From NCBI RefSeq assembly GCF_003205835.1, contig NZ_CP029773.1:2512501-2576500 (forward strand): a DNA stretch of 64,000 nt, in the 5' to 3' direction. Below the pieces are notes generated by a model. That model did no database searches. It saw nothing but the letters and a program-made list of their open reading frames with translations, and was not told the DNA's origin. Below are positions 35,560 through 43,302 of the stretch, piece by piece. Every line of letters starts with the position of its first letter. Position 1 is the stretch's first letter. The DNA is from Stenotrophomonas maltophilia (GTDB taxonomy: Bacteria > Pseudomonadota > Gammaproteobacteria > Xanthomonadales > Xanthomonadaceae). Position numbers and translations under genes: made by a program.

Positions 35560-35574
35560 TGGCACGGTTGATGC
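35560..35574 (+). promoter_or_regulatory. Sigma-54 (-24/-12) promoter
   Basis: TGGCACGGTTGATGC matches the sigma-54 consensus TGGCACG-N4-TTGC at all but one conserved position. The spacing between GG and GC is exact. Transcription would start near 35586, 22 bp before the first gene of the operon. A sigma-54 activator gene is divergent. Confidence 0.85.
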
Positions 35575-35607
35575 GTGGATCCGCCGCACCCATCGCGGGA
35601 GATCGGC

Positions 35608-36138
35608 ATGGACGGCACCACCCTGATTCGTGGCTTGGCTGCGTCGCTGGGATTCACCCTGCTGGCGATCGTCACGAGCGCCTCCGCCTCCGGCGCACGC
35701 CAGGGCGTGAAGCCGCAGCCGGGCGAAATCGTCCTGTTGCGAGATGTCTCCGCGCGGCCGGCCTATCGCATGGCACCGCCGGGCATGGCGCTGATCGCCG
35801 ATCCGAAGCCGCAGCGCGAAATCGCCGCTGCACTGGGAACGGGTGGCCCTGCCATCGGGATGGACGAACTCAGCGACGAGGACTACGCCGGAATGGGCGC
35901 GGGCCAGGCCAGGCCCATGGCCGCACCTGGCGGCACCACGGTCGAACGGGTCACCCAGCAGGCCCTGGGCAGCACCCTGGGACGCAGCAGCGACGGCATG
36001 GTCGGCAGCAGCCTCGGCGGCGCCATGAGTGGACCGCTGGGCGCCGTCGGCAACAGTACCCGCGGCATTGCCGATACGGTGCGTGGCGCACTGGGTCAGA
36101 TCCCGCTGCAGGGCACGGCCCCGGCAGGTGGCAAATGA
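35608..36138 (+). CDS. Exported accessory protein, first gene of the Fap-like operon
   Basis: This 176-residue protein has a signal peptide (about 1-28). Visible segments are PGEIVLLRDVSARPAYRMAP and a glycine-serine-rich end (TLGRSSDGMVGSSLGGAMSG). I recognise no family. By position it corresponds to fapA. GGGAGA precedes the ATG at 35608. Its stop overlaps the next start as ATGA, so the two are translationally coupled. It may be a periplasmic chaperone or assembly factor; that is inference from position. Confidence 0.75.
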   Translation: MDGTTLIRGLAASLGFTLLAIVTSASASGARQGVKPQPGEIVLLRDVSARPAYRMAPPGMALIADPKPQREIAAALGTGGPAIGMDELSDEDYAGMGAGQARPMAAPGGTTVERVTQQALGSTLGRSSDGMVGSSLGGAMSGPLGAVGNSTRGIADTVRGALGQIPLQGTAPAGGK

Positions 36139-36758
36139 GGCGCCTGTGCTGGCTGCTGCTGGGGCTCGGGCTGGGTGCCACGCCCCTGCCGGCGATGGCC
36201 GACGACTACAGTGGCATGCTCGCGTACCTGGACGTGACCCGCATCGACGGCCGCGCCCTGGCCGGCTCGAGCGGGGCCATCGCCGTGAACCAGGCGGCGG
36301 GCGACCTGAACCTCCAGGTCAATCTGCGTGGCATCGCCCGGGGCGAACGCGCCGAGGTGGCGATCAGCACGCAACAACTGCAGCAAGGCAACCGGGTGCT
36401 GTCGGCACCGTTGGCTGCCTCCGCGCAGATCGGCGGTAACGCGCTGGCCGGTGCCAGCGGCATCGCTTCAATCAACCAGGCCAGCGGCATCGCCAACACG
36501 ACGCTCAACGTCGTCAGCGCGACGCTGGCCCGACAGGGCATACGCGAAACCGACGACACGGCCCTGGCCGCAGAAGGTTCCGCGTTGGCAGGGGGGCGGG
36601 ACGACGCCGGTCACGGCGTCGCGACGGGCACCCGCAGCGCCGGTGTAGCCAGCACCGCACTGCGGGGATTCGACGGGGTCCTGCAACTCAATCAGATCGC
36701 GGGCAGCGGCAACGACACGGCCAATGTGCTGGGCCTGGTCGTGCAGGACCGTCCGTGA
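36135..36758 (+). CDS. Fap-like amyloid repeat protein, small (FapB position)
   Basis: This 207-residue exported protein (signal 1-22) has three imperfect repeats, at residues 41-66, 103-128 and 175-200. Each has the pattern A-L-x-G-x-x-G-x-x-x-V/I/L-N-Q-x-x-G-x-x-N-x-x-x-N, for example VNQAAGDLNLQVN and INQASGIANTTLN. Regular Gln/Asn ladders between hydrophobic residues are the mark of Fap and curli-type cross-beta repeats. Its mature part contains no cysteine. It is coupled to the previous gene (ATGA) and is 42 bp ahead of the larger repeat protein. By analogy with FapB it could nucleate fibres. Confidence 0.78.
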   Translation: MRRLCWLLLGLGLGATPLPAMADDYSGMLAYLDVTRIDGRALAGSSGAIAVNQAAGDLNLQVNLRGIARGERAEVAISTQQLQQGNRVLSAPLAASAQIGGNALAGASGIASINQASGIANTTLNVVSATLARQGIRETDDTALAAEGSALAGGRDDAGHGVATGTRSAGVASTALRGFDGVLQLNQIAGSGNDTANVLGLVVQDRP

Positions 36759-36800
36759 CAACCACCCACCGATGCACCACCCGATGAGAGAGAGGGCACC

Positions 36801-38117
36801 ATGAAAGCGACCGTCAAACAGACCATGCTCGCCATGGCGATTGCCACTGCCTCGACCGCCGCTGCGGCCAATGGCTGGGACAACCAGAACGCCAACGCGA
36901 ACATCAACCACAACCACACCGTCAGCGAAACCCGCAACGACACCCACAACCATACCGACAACGACGTACGCAACCGCACCGTCAACGTCAATGTGCAGAA
37001 GCACAGCAACATCCAGGCCGACGAGCGCAAGGAAAAGAACAACCACGGCGTCGACGTGAACCTGGAGAAAGACCTGCGCCTCAGCACCGACGTCAATTTC
37101 TCCGGTGACCCGAACATCACCGGCGACATCGACCTCGACTCCGCGGCCATCGCGGTGATCGACAACCGCCAGTCGATCAGCAACAACGCCACCAGCAACA
37201 GCCTGGTCACCAACCGCGCTTCGATCGGTGACAGCGTCGGTGCCGGTGCCTCTGGCAATCTCGGCTTCAACGTGGTGTCCGGCGACAACAACGCCCAGGA
37301 CAATGCCGCGTCGCTGTCCGCGGCCGACGCGTCCTTCAGCTTCGGCATGGCTGACGCCGAGGTGTTCGTCAACCAGGCTGGCTTCGGCAACGTCACCCAG
37401 AACTCGGGCGTCACCAATGCCGCCAGCCTCGGTGGCAATGCCTTCGGCGGCGCATCGGGCAACATCGGCGTGAACATCGCCTCGGGGAACAACAACGAGC
37501 AGAAGAACGCGCTCGCCGCCTCGGTCGCGACCACGGCGGTGGCGCAGTCGAGCATCAGCTCCAACCAGGTCTCCACCGGCAACACGGTCAGCAACGCCGG
37601 CTTCGTGAAGTCGTACACCGATACCGTGCAGGTCGGCATGCATGGCGGCGTCAGCGGCCTGACCCTGGCCTATGGCGCGGGCACCTACCGCGGTACCGGC
37701 AACGCCTACCAGATGGCCAACTACTACCTGGATACCTGGAATGGCGAGCTGCCGCACCCGGGTGGCAACAGCACCGGCCACATCGATCTCGACAACGAAA
37801 TCCAGAACGCCACGATGAACCCGAATCGTCCGGGGGTCGGTGGCCTGGGCTTCGATACGCGTGAAAGCGGCACCAGCCAGTTCGTCGAACTGGGCGTGGC
37901 CGACCTGTACGCCAGCCTCAGCGGCACGGTCAGCACCACGCGCTGGGTGAACGTCGATGCCACCAACACCTCGGCATTGTCGGGCAGTGCCTTCTCGGGC
38001 GCCTCCGGCAACATCGGCGTGAACGTGGCGTCCGGCACCGGCAACCTGCAGGCCAACAGCCTGGCCCTGGCCGTCGCCCAGCCCAGCACCGGCGGCGGTG
38101 GTGGCAGCGGCGAGTAA
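36801..38117 (+). CDS. Fap-like amyloid repeat protein, large (FapC position)
   Basis: This 438-residue exported protein (signal 1-23) has an Asn/His-rich segment (24-66) and three repeats of about 36 residues, at 141-176, 209-244 and 391-426. The repeat core is ASGNIGVNVASGTGNLQAN. The first linker is short (32 residues) and the second long (146 residues), as in Pseudomonas FapC, where three repeats are separated by two linkers of variable length. The C-terminus is glycine-rich. There is no cysteine at all, whereas FapC carries a C-terminal CxxC. GAGAGAGG lies before the ATG. It is probably the major fibre subunit. Confidence 0.8.
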   Translation: MKATVKQTMLAMAIATASTAAAANGWDNQNANANINHNHTVSETRNDTHNHTDNDVRNRTVNVNVQKHSNIQADERKEKNNHGVDVNLEKDLRLSTDVNFSGDPNITGDIDLDSAAIAVIDNRQSISNNATSNSLVTNRASIGDSVGAGASGNLGFNVVSGDNNAQDNAASLSAADASFSFGMADAEVFVNQAGFGNVTQNSGVTNAASLGGNAFGGASGNIGVNIASGNNNEQKNALAASVATTAVAQSSISSNQVSTGNTVSNAGFVKSYTDTVQVGMHGGVSGLTLAYGAGTYRGTGNAYQMANYYLDTWNGELPHPGGNSTGHIDLDNEIQNATMNPNRPGVGGLGFDTRESGTSQFVELGVADLYASLSGTVSTTRWVNVDATNTSALSGSAFSGASGNIGVNVASGTGNLQANSLALAVAQPSTGGGGGSGE

Positions 38118-38155
38118 GCGCAACACCCCGGCCGTCCGCCAATGGCCGGGTTCCC

Positions 38156-38196
38156 GGGAGCCCCTGTTCCTCCTCCCCCTTGGGACAGGGGCTCCC
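38156..38196 (+). other. Strong intra-operon hairpin after the major-subunit gene
   Basis: Arms 38156-38167 and 38185-38196 are a perfect 12-bp inverted repeat (GGGAGCCCCTGT / ACAGGGGCTCCC). Three more pairs extend it (one G-T) and the loop is pyrimidine-rich. No T-run follows. It lies between the large repeat protein and the C39 peptidase gene. It could protect or partly terminate the upstream mRNA so that subunit is made in excess. Confidence 0.6.
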
Positions 38197-38216
38197 CCCT
38201 GCTGCCGGAGAACGTG

Positions 38217-38921
38217 ATGATCCGTTGCCGACGCTCACTGCGCCTGCTGCCCTGCCTGTTGCTGCTGGGTACGGCATCGGCGTGGGCGGGCGATGTCCGC
38301 TTCAGTGGCGTGCTGCCCAACGGGGCACTGCTGCAGCAGAAGGTGGAGAGCATGCAGGAGCGGCGCTACCGCAACGTGGTGCGCCAGCACACCGACTACA
38401 GCTGCGGCGCGGCCGCTCTGGCGACGATCCTGCGCCATGCCTATCACCTGGATACCGATGAAGCGACGGTGATCGAGGGGATGATGGGGGTCTCCGATCC
38501 GGCGCTGGTCGCCGAGCGCGGCTTCTCGCTGCTCGACATCAAGCGCTACGTGGAATCGCTGGGCATGCGCGGACGCGGCTACCGCATCGACGAGGCTCGC
38601 CTGCGCACCCTGCGCGTGCCGGGGCTGGTGCTGATGGACGTGCGCGGCTTCCGTCATTTCGTGGTGCTCAAGCAGGTTCGCGACGGTGTGGTCGAGGTCG
38701 CTGATCCCATCCTTGGCAACCGCAGCCTGGCGCTGCCCGAGTTCCTCGCTGCATGGCCATCGCGAGCGGTATTCGTGGTGATCGGCAGCGATTTCGATCG
38801 CAACACGGTACTGCTGCAACCCAGCGAACGGCCCAGTGCCCGCGCGCTCTACGCGCGGCAGGGGCCGATCACCGATGCCGAGCTGGTCGACTTCGGCTTC
38901 AGCCATGCCGACCTGTTCTGA
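38217..38921 (+). CDS. C39-family cysteine peptidase (FapD position)
   Basis: This 234-residue exported protein (signal 1-24) has a C39 peptidase fold: oxyanion Gln57 and nucleophile Cys63 in RQHTDYSCGAAAL, His147 in GFRHFVVL and Asp163 in VADPILG. C39 enzymes usually cut leader peptides in bacteriocin exporters. Stand-alone versions like this one accompany Fap amyloid operons (FapD). There is no ABC transporter domain. GGAG lies six bases before the ATG at 38217. It may process subunits or the porin plug in the periplasm. Confidence 0.88.
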   Translation: MIRCRRSLRLLPCLLLLGTASAWAGDVRFSGVLPNGALLQQKVESMQERRYRNVVRQHTDYSCGAAALATILRHAYHLDTDEATVIEGMMGVSDPALVAERGFSLLDIKRYVESLGMRGRGYRIDEARLRTLRVPGLVLMDVRGFRHFVVLKQVRDGVVEVADPILGNRSLALPEFLAAWPSRAVFVVIGSDFDRNTVLLQPSERPSARALYARQGPITDAELVDFGFSHADLF

Positions 38922-38934
38922 AGGAGGTGCGTCC

Positions 38935-39684
38935 ATGTTCCGTCACTCCCTGCCGATCGTCCTGCTGCTGGCGATCCCTGCCCTGCCCCTGCAAGCGGCA
39001 GAGGGCGCGCCTGGCCACGGCCTCAAGGAAATTCCGGACCCCGAACTGAACCTGATGCGCGGCCGCTACACCGTCGGCGGCAATACCGTGGCGTGGTTCG
39101 GGGTAACGATGGTCTCGCAGTGGCAGGCCGGTAATGGCACGACCCTGCAGGGTGCCCTGACCCTGGGCATGGACTTCCGCGGCGGCGGCTCGCCGAAGCT
39201 GAGTTTCCAGCCCAGCGTGCACGTCACCGCCGCTGACGCGCCCTTGCCCGGAACACACGGCCGCACCATCGACAGCAGTGGCCTGGCCAACGTCAGCGGG
39301 CTGGTGCAGAGCGTGCAGGTGGCCGGCGATGGCAACAGCGCACGCAATGCCACCACGCTGACCGTACGCGATGGCGGCGTGCCCACATTGCCAGGCGGCG
39401 ACGCGCGTTCGGTCAGTACGCAACAGTCCGGCGCCACCGCCACCGCTGTACTCGATGGCAACCAGTTGCGCCTGCAGTTGCAGGTGGATGGCCAGGGCCT
39501 GGTACAGCAATGGATCCGCAATGGCAGCGTCGGCCAGGGCATCGCCCTCGCCGGTGATGGCCAGATCGCCAGCAACCAGCTGCGGCTGGAACTGGTACGC
39601 GACACCGTGGGCGGCAACCTGCCCTTGAGCCAGAACGTGGCCCAGGCAATCGCGCTGAACCGCGGCATGGGGCCGGGCCAGTAG
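38935..39684 (+). CDS. Exported accessory protein (FapE position)
   Basis: This 249-residue protein has a signal peptide (1-20). It starts in mature form with a PELNLMRGRYTVGGNTVAWFG segment. Later parts have spaced Gln/Asn patterns such as VSTQQSGATATAVLDGNQLR. It contains no cysteine, unlike FapE of Pseudomonas. A very strong AAGGAGG precedes the ATG and directly abuts the previous stop. I do not recognise it by itself; its place between the C39 peptidase and the porin suggests an extracellular minor component. Confidence 0.72.
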   Translation: MFRHSLPIVLLLAIPALPLQAAEGAPGHGLKEIPDPELNLMRGRYTVGGNTVAWFGVTMVSQWQAGNGTTLQGALTLGMDFRGGGSPKLSFQPSVHVTAADAPLPGTHGRTIDSSGLANVSGLVQSVQVAGDGNSARNATTLTVRDGGVPTLPGGDARSVSTQQSGATATAVLDGNQLRLQLQVDGQGLVQQWIRNGSVGQGIALAGDGQIASNQLRLELVRDTVGGNLPLSQNVAQAIALNRGMGPGQ

Positions 39685-39730
39685 CACGGCACGGCATTGG
39701 GGGAGACGCTCCACAACGCAGGACACGAAC

Positions 39731-41047
39731 ATGCACACCCTGATGAGGATCACCCCGTTGGCGCTGGCGGCGCTGGCGGGCACCGCCCTGGCTGCAGCGC
39801 CGACGGCCGACGACGGCGCGGACGTGCAGGCACTGGCCAACCAGCTGGAGCAGCTGAAATCCAACTACGCACAGGAAGTGCGGCGCCTGCGCGAACTGGA
39901 CATGCAGGTGCAGGCCATGCAGGCGCGCTTGAGTGGGCGTACGGCGGCCATCGGGCCAGGATCGGCAGCGGGCACGGGCACGGCAGTCGAGCATGGCTCG
40001 ACTGTACAGAGTGGTGCAGCCGTTCCGCCGGGCAGCGAGGGATACGCCAGCACCGCCGCCGAGGCGCAGCAGGCCAGGCAGGAGTCGCGGCGCAGCGTGG
40101 ACGACGTGAAGCAGCAGCAGTCTGCACTGTTCTCACGCCGCTTCACCATCGAGAACAGCCTCACCTACGCCCGCTACGACCGCAAGCAGCTCACCCTCAA
40201 TGGCTTCCTGGCCCTCGACGCGATCTTCCTCGGCAACATCGCCATCGAGAACGTCGAATCCGATTCGCTCACCTACAACCTGGCCGCTCGCTGGGGCGTC
40301 AGCCCGAACCTGACTTTGAACCTGGACGTGCCCTACCTCGCACGGCGCACGGTGTACCAGAAAGGCGGCGCCGGCGGAGCAGCCGCCGCCATTGCACAGG
40401 AAGAGACCAACGGCAACGGCCTGGGTGATATCGGCCTGAGCGCGAACTACCGGTTGTTCGGCGAACGCGGCTGGCGCCCGGAGACCGTGCTCACCGCCGG
40501 TGTCACCGCCCCCACCGGGCGTGCGCCCTACGGCCTGGACTGGAAGGTGATCGAGCGCGATGACGACGACTACATCCGCTTCGCCGTGCCGCGCGAGCAA
40601 CCCACCGGCAATGGTGTCTGGCAGGCCAACGTCGGCCTGTCGATGGTGAAGACCGCCGACCCGGCCATCCTGTTCGCCAACCTGGGCTACGTGCACTCGT
40701 TCCCGCGAGGCTTCAGTGACATCGACAGCAATCCGGACACGGTCAACCCGGGCGACGTGAAGCTGGGTGGTTCGGTGTACTTCGGCGCGGGCGTGGCATT
40801 CGCCTTCAACGAACGCACCAGCCTCAGCCTGTCCTTCAGTGACCGCATCAGTGCCCGCGCCTCCACCCGCTTCCAGGGCGGCAAGTGGATGAAGGTGATC
40901 GGCAGCGATGCCAACGCGGCGTCACTGAACCTGGGCGTGACCTATGCGTTGAACCAGCACACCACGTTCGTGACGTTGCTCGGCATCGGGCTGACCCCGG
41001 ATGCACCGGACTTCACGTTGGCGTTCAAGATCCCTTACATGCTCTAG
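39731..41047 (+). CDS. Outer-membrane beta-barrel with N-terminal coiled coil (FapF-like)
   Basis: This 438-residue exported protein (signal 1-22) has a heptad-rich coiled coil (about 30-68, VQALANQLEQLKSNYAQEV), then a Gly/Ala/Ser linker. A barrel follows from about residue 135 to the end, with alternating strands such as LTYNLAARWGVSPNLTLNLD. FapF of Pseudomonas has the same plan: a trimeric coiled coil gating a 12-strand barrel that exports amyloid subunits. AGGA lies before the ATG; an in-frame ATG at 39743 is an alternative. It is the last gene of the operon. Confidence 0.83.
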   Translation: MHTLMRITPLALAALAGTALAAAPTADDGADVQALANQLEQLKSNYAQEVRRLRELDMQVQAMQARLSGRTAAIGPGSAAGTGTAVEHGSTVQSGAAVPPGSEGYASTAAEAQQARQESRRSVDDVKQQQSALFSRRFTIENSLTYARYDRKQLTLNGFLALDAIFLGNIAIENVESDSLTYNLAARWGVSPNLTLNLDVPYLARRTVYQKGGAGGAAAAIAQEETNGNGLGDIGLSANYRLFGERGWRPETVLTAGVTAPTGRAPYGLDWKVIERDDDDYIRFAVPREQPTGNGVWQANVGLSMVKTADPAILFANLGYVHSFPRGFSDIDSNPDTVNPGDVKLGGSVYFGAGVAFAFNERTSLSLSFSDRISARASTRFQGGKWMKVIGSDANAASLNLGVTYALNQHTTFVTLLGIGLTPDAPDFTLAFKIPYML

Positions 41048-41155
41048 AAATGAACTGAACGGTATCAATGGCCATGCTTCACGCGCCCCCCATGCACTCA
41101 ATCCGGCGCGGTTCTGGGTCATGATGGTCTTCCTTCCTGTCGCGTGGGTCGCACC

Positions 41156-42040
41156 ATGTCCATCGGATTCATCGGTCTAGGCGTGATGGGGACGCCCATG
41201 GCCGTCAACCTGGCCCGCGCCGGGAACCGTGTACTGGCATGGTCACGCTCCAGCCACAACGACGAGGCGGCGCGCTCGGCGGGCATAGAGCGCGCCGGAT
41301 CCGTGCAGGAGGTATTCAACGCCTGCCACACGATCATCATGATGCTGGCCAACGATGAAGCCATCGACGCCGTGCTGCTGCGCGGTTCCGATGACTTCGA
41401 CGCGCGCGTGCAAGGGCATCTGCTCATCAACATGGGCACAAGCTCCGCCGCCTACTCAAGGGCGCTGGCCGATCAGGTCCGTCGCGCAGGTGGGCGCTAT
41501 GTCGAAGCGCCGGTCTCCGGGTCACGCCTGCAGGCCGAGGCGGCACAGCTGGTGGTCATGCTGGCAGGCAACGAAGCAGATCTGGCCGAGGCAGAGCCCT
41601 TGCTGGCCTCGTTGGGGCGGCAGATTGTCGCCTGTGGCGAGGTCCCGGCAGGCCTGCAGATGAAGCTTGCGGTGAACCTGTTCCTGATCACCCTGGTCAC
41701 CGGTCTGGCCGAAGCCGTGCATTTCGCCGAGGCACATGGCATCGCGCTGGAGCGCTTTGCCCAGGTACTCAACGCCGGGCCGATGGCCAGTGAGGTTTCG
41801 CGGATCAAGCTGGACAAGATGATCCGCGACGACTTTACAGTGCAGGCTTCCATTGCCGACGTGCTGAAGAACAGCCAGCTGGTGGCGGCAGCCGCCCGCA
41901 GCGCCGGCGTACAGGCGCCCTTGATCGAAGCAAGCGACGCGCTGTTCGCCCGCACTCAGCAGATGGGGCTGGGTGGGCTGGACATGGCAGCCGTCGTGCA
42001 GGCGATCCGGCAGGTCCAGGGCGCTGACAGCGGCGTTTGA
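41156..42040 (+). CDS. 3-hydroxyisobutyrate dehydrogenase-family oxidoreductase
   Basis: This 294-residue beta-hydroxyacid dehydrogenase has a Rossmann start MSIGFIGLGVMGTPMA, the substrate-binding segment EAPVSGSRLQAEAAQL and catalytic Lys170 in GLQMKLAVNLFL. Members reduce or oxidise 3-hydroxyisobutyrate, tartronate semialdehyde or succinic semialdehyde with NAD(P). The ATG at 41156 gives the standard N-terminus; a GTG at 41144 is possible. It stands alone on the plus strand between the Fap-like operon and the SPFH genes. Substrate not evident. Confidence 0.88.
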   Translation: MSIGFIGLGVMGTPMAVNLARAGNRVLAWSRSSHNDEAARSAGIERAGSVQEVFNACHTIIMMLANDEAIDAVLLRGSDDFDARVQGHLLINMGTSSAAYSRALADQVRRAGGRYVEAPVSGSRLQAEAAQLVVMLAGNEADLAEAEPLLASLGRQIVACGEVPAGLQMKLAVNLFLITLVTGLAEAVHFAEAHGIALERFAQVLNAGPMASEVSRIKLDKMIRDDFTVQASIADVLKNSQLVAAAARSAGVQAPLIEASDALFARTQQMGLGGLDMAAVVQAIRQVQGADSGV

Positions 42041-42141
42041 TACGGATTCATGTTCCGGCACCACAGCCGCCCCCGGCCGCTGCTATATTCAGCCAAGCTT
42101 GGCAGGCACGGTGCCTGCCCTCGAATCACAGGGAGTTGGAC

Positions 42142-43281
42142 ATGGGTCTGGTACAGGCGGTGAAGGGTGCGGTAGGCGGTGTGCTGGCCGACCAGTGGAA
42201 GGACTTCTACACCGTGCCGACGGGCCTGCCGTCCACGGCGGCCCTGTTCGCGGCGGTGCCGCAGGGCACAAATGCCGGCCGCGGCTCCAACACCAGCGGC
42301 TCGTCCAACATCATCACCAACGGCTCGAAGATCATCGTGCCGGAGGGCTATGGCCTGCTGCTGTTCCAGGACGGCGCGATCACCGCGTTTGTCGCCGAAC
42401 CGGGCGGCTACGAGTGGCGCTCGGATGATCTCAACTCGCAGTCGATCTTCGCCGGAGACGGCCTGGTCAGCACCTTCATCAAGCAGAGCTGGGAGCGCTT
42501 CAAGTTCGGCGGCCAGCCGGGTTCGCAGCAGGCCGCGTACTTCGTCTCGCTGAAGGAGCTGCCGGACAACCGCTTCGGCACCCAGTCGGAAATCTACTGG
42601 GACGACGGCTTCCTCAATACCCAGGTCGGCGCGGTCACCCGCGGCTCCTACACGCTGAAGATCGTCGACCCGATCCTGTTCGTGAAGAACTTCGTGCCGG
42701 CCAGCTACCTGCAGCCGGGCCAGGTGTTCGATTTCACCGACCTGGACAACGCCGCCGCCAGCCAGCTGTTCAATGAAGTGGTCGGTTCGCTGGCTCCCGC
42801 CTTCAGCCTGTACACGAACGATCCGAGCAAGGGCAACCGCATCACCAAGCTGCAGCAGGACTCGCTGGGCTTCGCGCAGAGCCTGTCGGCCGCGGTCGAG
42901 CAGGGTTACCAGTGGAAGTCCGATCGCGGCCTGGCCATCGTCAAGACCGCCATCGTCTCGATCGAGTACGACGCCACTACCCGCGAACTGCTGAAGACCG
43001 TGCAGCGCGCCGATGCGCTGTCCGGTTCGCGCGGCAATTCCAACCTGCAGGCCAGCGTCGCCCAGGGCATCCAGTCAGCCGGTGAGAACGGCGGCGCGGC
43101 AGGCCTGGTCGGCGTCGGCATGGCCTCGGGCATGTTCGGTGTCGGCGGCATGCAGCAGCCGGTCACCCCGGCTGCCGACGATCCGGTCGCCAAGCTGAAG
43201 AAGGCCAAGGAAATGCTGGACCTGGGCCTGATCACCCAGAGCGACTACGACGCTCTGAAAGCCAAGGCACTGGGCCTGTAA
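42142..43281 (+). CDS. SPFH-domain protein (YdjI-like) with C-terminal SHOCT motif
   Basis: This 379-residue cytoplasmic protein has an SPFH/virion-core-like domain (about 50-290), with IIVPEGYGLLLFQDGAITAF and SYTLKIVDPILFVKNFV. A glycine-rich segment and a SHOCT module follow at the end (DPVAKLKKAKEMLDLGLI). This matches YdjI of Bacillus and related proteins that act with PspA-type membrane stress systems. GGGAG lies before the ATG at 42142. The zinc-ribbon membrane protein gene follows after 21 bp. A role in membrane-stress scaffolding is inferred. Confidence 0.85.
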   Translation: MGLVQAVKGAVGGVLADQWKDFYTVPTGLPSTAALFAAVPQGTNAGRGSNTSGSSNIITNGSKIIVPEGYGLLLFQDGAITAFVAEPGGYEWRSDDLNSQSIFAGDGLVSTFIKQSWERFKFGGQPGSQQAAYFVSLKELPDNRFGTQSEIYWDDGFLNTQVGAVTRGSYTLKIVDPILFVKNFVPASYLQPGQVFDFTDLDNAAASQLFNEVVGSLAPAFSLYTNDPSKGNRITKLQQDSLGFAQSLSAAVEQGYQWKSDRGLAIVKTAIVSIEYDATTRELLKTVQRADALSGSRGNSNLQASVAQGIQSAGENGGAAGLVGVGMASGMFGVGGMQQPVTPAADDPVAKLKKAKEMLDLGLITQSDYDALKAKALGL

Positions 43282-43302
43282 CCGGCAGGGCACGCAACCA
43301 AC

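Noticed and set aside
36468..38126. A 552-codon minus-strand frame rich in Val/Gly/Ala
   Set aside because: It is the shadow of the amyloid repeat genes. The repetitive look comes from the repeats on the plus strand.
38836..38934. Longer start for the FapE-position gene
   Set aside because: The upstream part overlaps the C39 peptidase gene and lacks a signal peptide. The ATG at 38935 has AAGGAGG and a clear signal.
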